From the NCBI GenBank assembly GCA_021812735.1, contig JAKAMV010000473.1, forward strand, positions 1-7,664: a stretch of DNA of 7,664 nt, read 5' to 3'. Positions 1 through 5,478 of this stretch are shown here, one piece after another (position 1 is the stretch's first letter; each line of letters opens with the position of its first letter). The translations under genes were made by a program, and so were the position numbers. The notes beneath the pieces are model-generated. The model was not told the origin of the DNA. It saw only the letters and a program-made list of their open reading frames with translations, and searched no databases. Source of the DNA: Chloroflexota bacterium. GTDB lineage: Bacteria; Chloroflexota; Limnocylindria; Limnocylindrales; CSP1-4.

Positions 1-666
1 CGGCGGCCGCGTCTCGGTGCCGCCGCTCGGGGCCGCGCCGTCAGAGGGCTCGCGGCTCGGGGCCTGGCCGCTCGGCTCGGCCGTCTCGCCGGGCTCGGCG
101 GCCTCCGATGCCCCGGGCGACTCCGAAGCGTCGGGCGACCCGTCATCGTGGCCGGCCGACTCGACGGCCCCGGGTTCGCCGGTGTCGGCGGGAACCGACG
201 TGGGCGACTCGGAAGCCCCCGGCGAGGCGACCACCACCGGGGTCGGCCCGCCGAGGCGACCGTCGAACAGGCCGAGCGCCCCGGCCGTCCCAGCCGCCAC
301 GGCGGTCGCCGACAGCGCTGCCGCGGCCACCAGCGCGATCGCCTGCGCCCGGGCCACCGCCGGGAAGCCGTGACCGAATGCCACACGGACCGCGTCCCGC
401 AGCGACCCCAAGAGTGCACCGGCCGAGAGTCGCCGCACGGCGGCCTCGGCCGCCATCACCGGCGCCGGCAGCGGCTCGGCCTCGACCGCCGCCATCACGC
501 GATCGGTGAACTGCGGCCCGGGCCCGGCCGTCCCGCGGGCGGAGGTCGCCACGAGGTCGCGGGCCGTGGACGTGAGCCTGGCAAGCTCGTCGGGCGACAG
601 GGGCAGCCCGCCGAGCTCGGCCTCGGTGAAGGGCTCCGGGCCCCGGCGCGGATGCGGCGCGGTCAT
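1..666 (-). CDS. Single-pass membrane protein, probable anti-sigma factor (partial, 3' end outside window)
   Basis: Translating the minus strand from ATG at 666 gives 222 codons without a stop to the window edge. The start overlaps the sigma-factor TGA (ATGA, 666-663), with GGAGGAG 8 bases upstream, so it is translationally coupled to the sigma gene, the usual arrangement for an anti-sigma factor. Residues 1-107 are predicted cytoplasmic (EAELGGLPLSPDELARL near 15-31, then FTDRVMAAVEAEPLPAP near 53-69). A single membrane segment lies at about 109-134 (AIALVAAAALSATAVAAG). The outer part from 135 is Pro/Ser/Glu/Gly-rich, with S-P-G-A-S-E at 148-153 and 183-188 and S-P-D-A-S-E at 177-182. It contains no cysteine, so the HxxxCxxC zinc motif of common anti-sigma domains is absent. 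The role is inferred from position and topology, not from a domain match. Confidence 0.72.
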   Translation of the reverse strand, partial: MTAPHPRRGPEPFTEAELGGLPLSPDELARLTSTARDLVATSARGTAGPGPQFTDRVMAAVEAEPLPAPVMAAEAAVRRLSAGALLGSLRDAVRVAFGHGFPAVARAQAIALVAAAALSATAVAAGTAGALGLFDGRLGGPTPVVVASPGASESPTSVPADTGEPGAVESAGHDDGSPDASESPGASEAAEPGETAEPSGQAPSREPSDGAAPSGGTETRPP

Positions 667-1394
667 CGCTCCCGCTCCTCCAGGGCGGAGCGCAGTCGCG
701 CGAGGCCGCGGTGCAGGTGGGTCTTCACGGTGCCGAGCGGCCGATCGGTGGCGCTGGCGATCTCCTGGAGCGACCGGTCGCCGAAGAACCGCAGGGCCAC
801 CACCTCGCGGTAGGGCTCGTCGAGCGCGACCACGGCCGCACGGACGCGGGCGTCCTGCTCGGCCCGGATCACCGAGTGGGCGGGATCGACCGCGTCGGTG
901 GCGCCGGAGGTGCGGAACCGCTCCTGGCCGGGCTGGTCGGCGTCGGCGGCCACGGGGTCCAGCCACGCCACCTGCTTGCGCCGGCCGGCGCTGCGCAGGG
1001 CCAGCCGCACGGCGATGCGGGCCAGCCAGGCGCCGAACGTGCCCTCGGCACGCCACGTGCCGAGGGAGCGATATGCGATCACGAAGGCCTCCTGGGCCAC
1101 GTCCTCTGCCTCGGAGTGGTCGCCCAGGATCCGCGCGCAGGCGGCCACCACCGAGGCGCTCTCCCGCTCCACGAGCTGGCGGTAGGCGTCCCGGTCACCC
1201 GCCAGCACCGCCTCGACAATTGTGCGGTCATCCCTCCCGGCCCCGGCTTCGAGGGCGACACCCGAGCTCCAGTCCGTGGATCCGCCCTCCGCGCTGCGTC
1301 GGATACCGGTCCGCTGTCGGCCGGCCCGGGCCCGTCCCGCATCCGCCGCCATTGTCGCGGACGCCGGGCGAACCCACCGCAGGGCTGAGGTCAT
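663..1394 (-). CDS. ECF-type RNA polymerase sigma factor
   Basis: This 243-residue protein directs RNA polymerase to a specific promoter set, usually under envelope or stress control. Sigma region 2 covers about 56-140: AGDRDAYRQLVERE, then the polymerase-binding DHSEAEDVAQEAFVIAYRSL (92-111), then FGAWLARIAVRLALRSAGRRK, which recognises the -10 element. A variable linker (141-180) precedes region 4 (about 184-238), with PYREVVALRFFGDRSLQEIA and the helix-turn-helix GTVKTHLHRGLARLRSAL that reads the -35 element. There is no extra C-terminal domain. The start is uncertain. ATG at 1394 and ATG at 1352 are both in frame and neither has a clear ribosome site; both leave a 40-55 residue basic N-terminal extension that ordinary ECF factors (about 170-200 residues) lack. 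It follows the exported-protein gene by 26 bases and overlaps the downstream gene by ATGA. Family is secure; the regulon is unknown. Confidence 0.95.
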   Translation of the reverse strand: MTSALRWVRPASATMAADAGRARAGRQRTGIRRSAEGGSTDWSSGVALEAGAGRDDRTIVEAVLAGDRDAYRQLVERESASVVAACARILGDHSEAEDVAQEAFVIAYRSLGTWRAEGTFGAWLARIAVRLALRSAGRRKQVAWLDPVAADADQPGQERFRTSGATDAVDPAHSVIRAEQDARVRAAVVALDEPYREVVALRFFGDRSLQEIASATDRPLGTVKTHLHRGLARLRSALEERER

Positions 1395-1420
1395 CGGCTC
1401 GGGGGTCTGCCCAGGTGAGC

Positions 1421-1948
1421 TCAGTCGCCGCCTCCCATGCTGCTGCCGCCGCCGCCGTCACCGCCCTGGGTTCCGCCCTGGCCGTCACCGGTGTGACCCT
1501 GGCCGCCGGAGTCCCCTTGCCACGCCCCGGCACCGGACTCGGTCGGCCCGGGGGCCTCGGTCGGCTCGGCGGTCTCCGTCGGGTGCGGGGCCTCCGTCGG
1601 CTCGGCGGTCTGCGTCGGCTCGGGGGTCTCGGCCGGCTCGGCGGTCTCGGCCGGCTCGGCTGCCTTCGTCGGCTCGGGGGTCTCGGCCGGCTCGGCGGTC
1701 TGCGTCGGCTCGGGGGTCTCGGCCGGCTCGGCGGTCTCGGCCGGGGTGGCCGTCGGGCCCGCCGTCGGGCTCGCCGTCGGGGTCGCCGTCGGCTCGGCAG
1801 TCTCCGTCAGCCCTGCGGCGACCGTGTGCGCCTCCGCGGCGGACAGCGTGACGGTGGGGCCAGCCCCGCTCGCAAGCACGGCCCCGGCCACCAGCAGCAG
1901 GGCGGCGGTCGAGGCTCCCGCGGAGCGGAGGACGGTGTTGGGGCGCAC
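1421..1948 (-). CDS. Exported Pro/Thr/Glu-rich repeat protein with Gly-rich tail, unknown function
   Basis: This 175-residue protein matches no family I recognise. It starts at GTG, set by the strong ribosome site upstream. Residues 1-30 form a Sec-type signal peptide: Arg2 and Arg8, a hydrophobic core STAALLLVAGAVLA, and a likely cut after the ASGAG region. There is no lipobox cysteine and no cysteine at all. From about 48 to 137 the chain alternates TAEPAE and TPEPTQ-type units, with an 18-residue stretch (70-87) repeated exactly at 100-117. Residues 138-175 are Gly-rich with few charges. No sorting signal or second membrane segment is seen, so it is probably secreted or held loosely in the envelope. 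It precedes the ECF sigma gene by 26 bases on the same strand, so the two are probably co-transcribed. Such Pro/Thr chains act as flexible, often glycosylated linkers elsewhere; a role as target or sensor of the sigma system is inference. Confidence 0.8.
   Translation of the reverse strand: MRPNTVLRSAGASTAALLLVAGAVLASGAGPTVTLSAAEAHTVAAGLTETAEPTATPTASPTAGPTATPAETAEPAETPEPTQTAEPAETPEPTKAAEPAETAEPAETPEPTQTAEPTEAPHPTETAEPTEAPGPTESGAGAWQGDSGGQGHTGDGQGGTQGGDGGGGSSMGGGD
1598..1744. repeat. 57-bp exact direct repeat, 90-bp period, inside the exported-protein gene
   Basis: Positions 1598-1654 and 1688-1744 are identical over 57 bases, and the offset of 90 bases keeps the reading frame (30 codons). 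They are part of a broader degenerate array, about 1540-1800, built from GGCTCGGCGGTCT-like and GGCTCGGGGGTCT-like units. Identity that includes third codon positions points to recent duplication or gene conversion, not only to amino-acid selection. Confidence 0.9.
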
Positions 1949-1953
1949 AGGCT

Positions 1954-1960
1954 ACCTCCC
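1954..1960 (-). promoter_or_regulatory. Strong ribosome binding site (GGGAGGT) that fixes a GTG start
   Basis: GGGAGGT lies 5 bases before the GTG at 1948-1946 (GGGAGG plus TAGCCT), a near-ideal Shine-Dalgarno match and spacing. It confirms that the small exported protein is really translated on this strand, despite its low-complexity sequence and the long open frames on the opposite strand. Confidence 0.75.
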
Positions 1961-2020
1961 GGTTGGGACTGCCGCGGTGCCGTGGTGGCGCCGCTTCAGC
2001 TCTCCTGAGGCCAGTCGGGC

Positions 2021-2038
2021 CCAATAGGTTTCAATGGC
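2021..2038 (-). promoter_or_regulatory. AT-rich island, candidate promoter of the exported-protein/sigma operon
   Basis: Between the peptidase stop and the GTG at 1948 the minus strand has one AT-rich stretch, GCCATTGAAACCTATTGG. TTGAAA (2034-2029) resembles a housekeeping -35 box, and TGAAACC is close to the GAAC-type -35 used by ECF sigma factors, which would fit self-regulation by the sigma gene downstream. I find no convincing -10 box of either type 16-18 bases on, so the element is suggestive only. Confidence 0.3.
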
Positions 2039-2075
2039 GAGCGCAGACGGGCCCAACGCGCGCGCCGGGCGCTCG
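2038..2075 (-). terminator. Possible hairpin after the M16 pair
   Basis: CGAGCGC at 2038-2044 pairs with GCGCTCG at 2069-2075, a 7-bp stem with a 24-base loop, starting 11 bases past the second peptidase stop. There is no T-run, only a short ATTG on the minus strand beyond it. It may help end the peptidase transcript, but this is a weak call at such GC content. Confidence 0.25.
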
Positions 2076-2085
2076 GCGTCGGCCC

Positions 2086-3474
2086 TCAGGCTCCGGCGGC
2101 CGCTCCCGGTTCGTCCTCCACCACGTCCACCGGCGCAATCCCCGACGCCTCGAGGTCCGCGCCGAACTGGTCGTGGTCGCCCACCAGCACGATCGCGCAC
2201 CGCTCCGGGTGCACGTGCTCGCGGGCGACGCGCAGGACCTCGTCGGCGGTGACGGCCTCGATCGCCGGCCGGTACCGGGCCAGCTCGTCGTCAGGCAGGT
2301 CGTGGACGAACAGGCCGGCCAGCGAGCCGGCCACCGGCCCCGGCGTCTCGAACCGGAGCGGGAAGACGCCCACCAGGTAGTTCTGGGCGGCGGCCAGCTC
2401 GTCCTGGCCGATCGGCGCCTCGCGGATGCGCTCGAGCTCCGCGAGGAGCTCGCGGATGGCGGGCAGGGTCACCTCGGTGTTGACCGCCGCGCGGGCCGAG
2501 AACGGCCCGGCGCCGCGCCGCAGGTCGAACCCCGCGTGGGCGCCGTACGTGTAGCCCTTGGCCTCGCGCAGGTTGGCCATGAGCCGGGAGTTGAACAGCC
2601 CGCCCAGGACCATGCTCATCACGGCGACCGCGTGGTAGTCCGGGTGGCGGCGCGGGAGGCCCGGGTGGCCGATCCGGATCTCGGACTGCACCGAGCCCGG
2701 GCGGTGGACGACGCGGACGAACCGCTCCCCCACCGCGCTCGACGCGTCCGGCGCGGGCACGCTCGCCCGGCCGCCGGCCCAGTCCCCGAACAGGCGGCCC
2801 GCCATGGCGACCACGGCGTCCGGGTCCACGTCGCCGACCACCACGAGCGCCGCGCCGGCCGGTCCGTACGCCCCGCTGTGGACCGACCGCAGCTCTGCCG
2901 GGGTCAGGCGAGCGACGGTCTCCGCCGTGCCGCCCGACGGCCGCCGGTACGGGGACGTCGCGGCGTAGATCGAGGAGACGAACGCCTCCTCCGCCCGGCG
3001 ACGCGGGTCCGCCTTGGCCTGGATCAGGTCGTTCAGGCGCTCGTCGCGCAGCCGCTCCACCTCGGACGCGGGGAACGACGGCCGGCGCACCACCTCGGCG
3101 AGGAGCTCGAGCGCGGGCTCCAGGCGGGAGGCGGGGACGTCGAGGCCCGCGGAGACCGCGTCCCAGCCCGCCTCTGCGTGCATCGACGCGCCCAGCCGCT
3201 CGAACGCCTCGGTCAGCGCGATCGCGTCGCGGACCTCGGTGCCCTCGGTGAGGCCGCGGGCCGCGAGCACCGACGCCCCGGCGACCTCGTCGGGCTCGTC
3301 CGCGGCGCCGCTGCGGAACGCGAGCGTGGCGGCCACGAGCTCGCGGCCGGCCATCGGCGTGACCACCACGCGCAGGCCGTTCGCCAGCTCGGCCCGGAAC
3401 GTCTCGGGGAACTCGTAGCGGCGCGGCACGCCCGGGACCGGGCGCTCCGCGATGATGCCGTCGCGCGGGCTCAT
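2086..3474 (-). CDS. M16-family peptidase, non-catalytic (R/Y) partner subunit
   Basis: This 462-residue M16 homologue has no HxxEH. The corresponding stretch, around 64-79, reads VAGASVLAARGLTEGT, so zinc cannot bind there. The second domain keeps the motif seen in substrate-binding halves: NLREAKGYTYG at 301-311 (Arg303, Tyr308/Tyr310), after GGLFNSRLM. The family fold is also clear from YGPAGAALVVVGDVD at 203-217. In known heterodimeric M16B enzymes, such as the Sphingomonas SPH2681/SPH2682 pair, one subunit has the zinc site and the other the R/Y pair. This gene and its upstream neighbour reproduce that split exactly. The start ATG overlaps the upstream TGA (ATGA, 3474-3471), with a strong GGGGAGG at 3488-3482, 7 bases away, so translation is probably coupled. 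No signal peptide is seen. The last residues are an acidic, Ala/Gly-rich tail. Family call secure; the heterodimer is inferred. Confidence 0.94.
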   Translation of the reverse strand: MSPRDGIIAERPVPGVPRRYEFPETFRAELANGLRVVVTPMAGRELVAATLAFRSGAADEPDEVAGASVLAARGLTEGTEVRDAIALTEAFERLGASMHAEAGWDAVSAGLDVPASRLEPALELLAEVVRRPSFPASEVERLRDERLNDLIQAKADPRRRAEEAFVSSIYAATSPYRRPSGGTAETVARLTPAELRSVHSGAYGPAGAALVVVGDVDPDAVVAMAGRLFGDWAGGRASVPAPDASSAVGERFVRVVHRPGSVQSEIRIGHPGLPRRHPDYHAVAVMSMVLGGLFNSRLMANLREAKGYTYGAHAGFDLRRGAGPFSARAAVNTEVTLPAIRELLAELERIREAPIGQDELAAAQNYLVGVFPLRFETPGPVAGSLAGLFVHDLPDDELARYRPAIEAVTADEVLRVAREHVHPERCAIVLVGDHDQFGADLEASGIAPVDVVEDEPGAAAGA

Positions 3475-4829
3475 GCCGCCGCCTCCCCTTCGTTCTCGGT
3501 CGCCCCGCGGCTGTCGCCGGCGCCGGTGCCGTCGCCCTCGGTCGTCCCCTCCGCGCCGGCCGCCGGCAGGTACGTGAGCACCACCCGGTTGTCCGCGCGG
3601 AACACCGCCTCCGCCGCGGCCCGGACCTGCTCCGCGGTGACCGAGAGGTACCTCGGCAGGACCGTGTTGACCATCCCCGGGTCGTCGAACAGCGTGGCGT
3701 ACATCGAGAGGCGGTCCGCCCGCTCCTCCACCCGCGCCAGCGCGCCGAGCTCGTCGGCCTCCGTGAGCGCCCGGGCGCGGACCATCTCGTCCTCGCTCGG
3801 CGGCTCGGCGGCCAGCTTCGCCAGCTCCTCGAGGTAGGCCGCCTCAACCGCGGCCACGTCCACGCCCGGACGGACCGTGGCGTAGCCCAGCAGCACCGAG
3901 GCGCCGCCCACCGCCGGCACCGTGGCGATCATCACGTCCTGCGCGATCCGCTCGTCGCGCACCAGCCGGCGCGTCAGCCGCGCGCTCTTGCCGCCCGCGA
4001 GCAGCTGCGTCGCCACGTCGAGCGCGTCCAGCCGCGGGTCGCCGAACGCCGGCGACCGGAACGCGAAGCAGACGCGCGGCAGCGGGACCTTCTCCTCCAC
4101 CACCTCCCGCTTCTCCTCGCCGATCACGGGCGGCAGGGACAGGTCCGGCACCGGTGGGATGGCCGGGTTGGCCGGGATGGCGCCGAAGTAGCGGTCCACC
4201 CAGGCTCGGACCTGGTCGTGCTCGCAGTCGCCCACCACCGAGAGGACCGCGTTGTTGGGCACGTAGTAGGTCTCGAAGAAGTGGCGGACGTCGTCGAGCG
4301 AGGCGGCGTCGAGGTCTTCCATCGACCCGATGGTCGGATGGTGGTACGGATGGCCCTCCGGGTAGGCGTGCGCGAAGAGCTTGTGGACCCAGGTGCCGTA
4401 GGGCCGGTTGTCGTAGCTCCAGCGCTTCTCGTTCTTGACCACGTCGCGCTGGTTGTCGAGGTTCTCCTGGGACAGGGCGTCGAGCAGCGTGCCCATGCGG
4501 TCCGCCTCCAGCCACAGCGCGAGCTCCAGCTGGTGCGAGGGCAGGGTCTCGAAGTAGTTCGTGCGGTCCAGCCAGGTGGTGCCGTTCAGGGTCCCGCCGG
4601 CCGCCTGGACCAGCGCCATGTGCTCCGACTTGCCGACATGGGCGCTGCCCTGGAACATCACGTGCTCGAACAGGTGCGCGAAGCCGGTCTTGCCCGGGGC
4701 CTCGTGCTTGGAGCCGACGTTGTACCAGACGTTGACGGCGACGACGGGCGCGAGGTGGTCCTCGGCGACGATCAGGCGCAGGCCGTTGGGCAGGCGCTCG
4801 TCGCTGAAGGAGACGACGGGAACGGGCAT
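3471..4829 (-). CDS. M16-family zinc metallopeptidase, catalytic (HxxEH) subunit
   Basis: This 452-residue protein has the usual length for a two-domain, half-barrel M16 subunit. The inverted zinc motif HLFEH is at 52-56 (His52, Glu55, His56), and Glu134 in VVKNEKR lies at the spacing expected for the third zinc ligand. LNGTTWLDRTNYFETLP (81-97) matches the conserved strand after the active site, and the second M16 domain begins at about 170-190 (YYVPNNAVLSVVGD). The C-terminal domain, where complete single-chain enzymes carry an R...Y substrate-binding motif, reads LVRDERIAQDV near 289-299 with no tyrosine. There is no signal peptide or membrane segment, so it should be cytoplasmic. The last 28 residues are a low-complexity Gly/Glu tail. 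ATG at 4829 has only a weak GAGG 10 bases upstream, but the protein begins right at the expected N-terminal strand. It overlaps the next gene by four bases. It probably degrades oligopeptides together with that partner. M16 peptidase is secure; the substrate is unknown. Confidence 0.95.
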   Translation of the reverse strand: MPVPVVSFSDERLPNGLRLIVAEDHLAPVVAVNVWYNVGSKHEAPGKTGFAHLFEHVMFQGSAHVGKSEHMALVQAAGGTLNGTTWLDRTNYFETLPSHQLELALWLEADRMGTLLDALSQENLDNQRDVVKNEKRWSYDNRPYGTWVHKLFAHAYPEGHPYHHPTIGSMEDLDAASLDDVRHFFETYYVPNNAVLSVVGDCEHDQVRAWVDRYFGAIPANPAIPPVPDLSLPPVIGEEKREVVEEKVPLPRVCFAFRSPAFGDPRLDALDVATQLLAGGKSARLTRRLVRDERIAQDVMIATVPAVGGASVLLGYATVRPGVDVAAVEAAYLEELAKLAAEPPSEDEMVRARALTEADELGALARVEERADRLSMYATLFDDPGMVNTVLPRYLSVTAEQVRAAAEAVFRADNRVVLTYLPAAGAEGTTEGDGTGAGDSRGATENEGEAAA

Positions 4830-4864
4830 CCGGAAGGGGCCTCGGTGGCGGGGTGGGTCCGGCG

Positions 4865-4870
4865 ATTGTA
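4865..4870 (-). promoter_or_regulatory. Candidate -10 box (TACAAT) of the M16 peptidase operon
   Basis: The minus strand reads TACAAT, one base off the TATAAT consensus, in a region where AT-rich hexamers are rare. It sits 35 bases before the ATG at 4829, giving a leader of about 29 bases. The -35 position (about 4888-4893, TGCCCC) is poor, so the promoter would need an activator or rely on the -10 box. It marks the likely start of the two-gene peptidase transcript. Confidence 0.5.
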
Positions 4871-4910
4871 GGCCGCCTCGCGCCTCCGGGGCACCCGTGG
4901 GGAGGCGGCC
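4871..4910 (-). repeat. 9-bp perfect inverted repeat upstream of the peptidase pair
   Basis: GGCCGCCTC at 4871-4879 is mirrored exactly by GAGGCGGCC at 4902-4910, separated by 22 bases. The inner bases also allow an alternative pairing, CGCCTCC at 4881-4887 with GGAGGCG at 4901-4907. It lies about 30 bases past the stop of the 142-residue gene and directly abuts the TACAAT hexamer, covering the expected -35 position. It could be an RNA hairpin ending the upstream transcript (there is no T-run) or an operator for a dimeric regulator. The sequence alone does not decide. Confidence 0.45.
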
Positions 4911-4941
4911 GCCCGGGACAAGGCCCCGCCGCCCGGTTCGG

Positions 4942-5370
4942 CTACACCGGCAGGAGGAGCGCGACCGCGGTGAGCACGATGCCGATCGCGAGCGAGTCGC
5001 GGGCCATCCGGCGCAGGGCGGCCAGGTCAGCCTGGTGGGCTGCCTCCTCCTGCACGCGGTGCACCGTGTCGTAGCCGTCGCCGAAGTTCGACACGCGGCG
5101 CAGGGCGTACGCGCCGCAGAACCGGCGGCGGGCCTGGAGCACCGAGAACGCGCCGCCCCACGCCGGCAGCAGGACGATGGCGCGGGCGAGCACGGGAGCG
5201 TGGGCGGCGACGAGCCCGGCCAGGAGCAGTGCGGCGACCGCCAGGCCGGCGATCCCGAACGCCCAGCGGCGCCGGATCTCCCAGGGGCCGATGTTGCACA
5301 CGCCCGGGACGTAGCCGCCCTCGGGCTGGGCGATGACGAGGCGGGGCAGGGTCGGCTGTGATGCGCTCAT
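4942..5370 (-). CDS. Small membrane protein of unknown function with CNIGP and FCGAYA motifs
   Basis: This is a 142-residue protein I cannot assign to a named family. A soluble N-terminal stretch contains GYVPGVCNIGPWEIRRR at 19-35. A strong hydrophobic segment follows at about 37-58, a weaker one at about 62-78, then RRRFCGAYALRR at 81-92. A polar, probably helical stretch (about 100-120) precedes a last hydrophobic segment at about 122-141. It has only two cysteines, Cys25 and Cys85, each just outside a membrane segment and each followed or preceded by basic residues, so they would probably face the same side. ATG at 5370 is preceded by GGAG (5378-5375), 4 bases away, which supports the start. 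It lies 108 bases after carB and ends 112 bases before the peptidase pair. From memory, proteins with this CNIGP-E-I-R-R pattern occur as uncharacterised membrane proteins in high-GC bacteria. It is not recognisable as a transporter or enzyme. Confidence 0.85.
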   Translation of the reverse strand: MSASQPTLPRLVIAQPEGGYVPGVCNIGPWEIRRRWAFGIAGLAVAALLLAGLVAAHAPVLARAIVLLPAWGGAFSVLQARRRFCGAYALRRVSNFGDGYDTVHRVQEEAAHQADLAALRRMARDSLAIGIVLTAVALLLPV

Positions 5371-5434
5371 GGGACTCCGGTCAGGCGGCGTGCGGACGTG
5401 GCACCCTATCTTCGTCCCGGCGGCGCAACCGGAT

Positions 5435-5451
5435 GCCGGTCCCGCACCGGC
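5435..5451 (-). terminator. GC-rich hairpin after carB (possible terminator)
   Basis: A perfect 6-bp stem (GCCGGT/ACCGGC) with a 5-nt loop lies 28 bases past the carB stop. An outer pair of 6-base arms, 5427-5432 and 5471-5476, could enclose it. There is no T-run on the minus strand, so this is not a classic intrinsic terminator, and short stems like this are common by chance at this GC content. It could be a weak attenuating structure or nothing. Confidence 0.25.
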
Positions 5452-5478
5452 GGTCTCGCGCCGGCCGCCCCCGGTTCG

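Noticed and set aside
711..1388. A plus-strand open frame fully opposite the ECF sigma gene
   Set aside because: The minus-strand frame shows unmistakable sigma regions 2 and 4, and the plus frame has no recognisable feature.
1540..1800. Possible CRISPR-like or intergenic tandem array
   Set aside because: The units are in frame within a coding gene, have no unique spacers, and encode TAEPAE/TPEPT protein repeats.
506..2008. A 500-codon plus-strand open frame with an R-L-G-G-L repeat region
   Set aside because: It runs antisense to the sigma factor and to the Pro/Thr/Glu repeat gene. The leucine-repeat look is the reverse reading of the 57-bp repeat array, and the minus-strand frame has a signal peptide and a strong ribosome site.
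1963..3837. A 624-codon open frame on the plus strand opposite the M16 peptidase genes
   Set aside because: It is the antisense shadow of two clear M16 genes. The translation is Arg/Gly/Val-rich, shows no domain, and arises because high-GC codon use removes stops on the opposite strand.
2291..3847. A 518-codon minus-strand Arg/Pro-rich open frame overlapping both M16 genes
   Set aside because: It is an out-of-frame reading of the same DNA with strongly biased composition and no motif.
5371..5478. A promoter in the gap between carB and the small membrane protein (GATAGGGT as -10)
   Set aside because: The nearest -35-like sequence (TTGCGC) is only about 12-14 bases away, too short for a normal spacer, so I could not support a promoter there.
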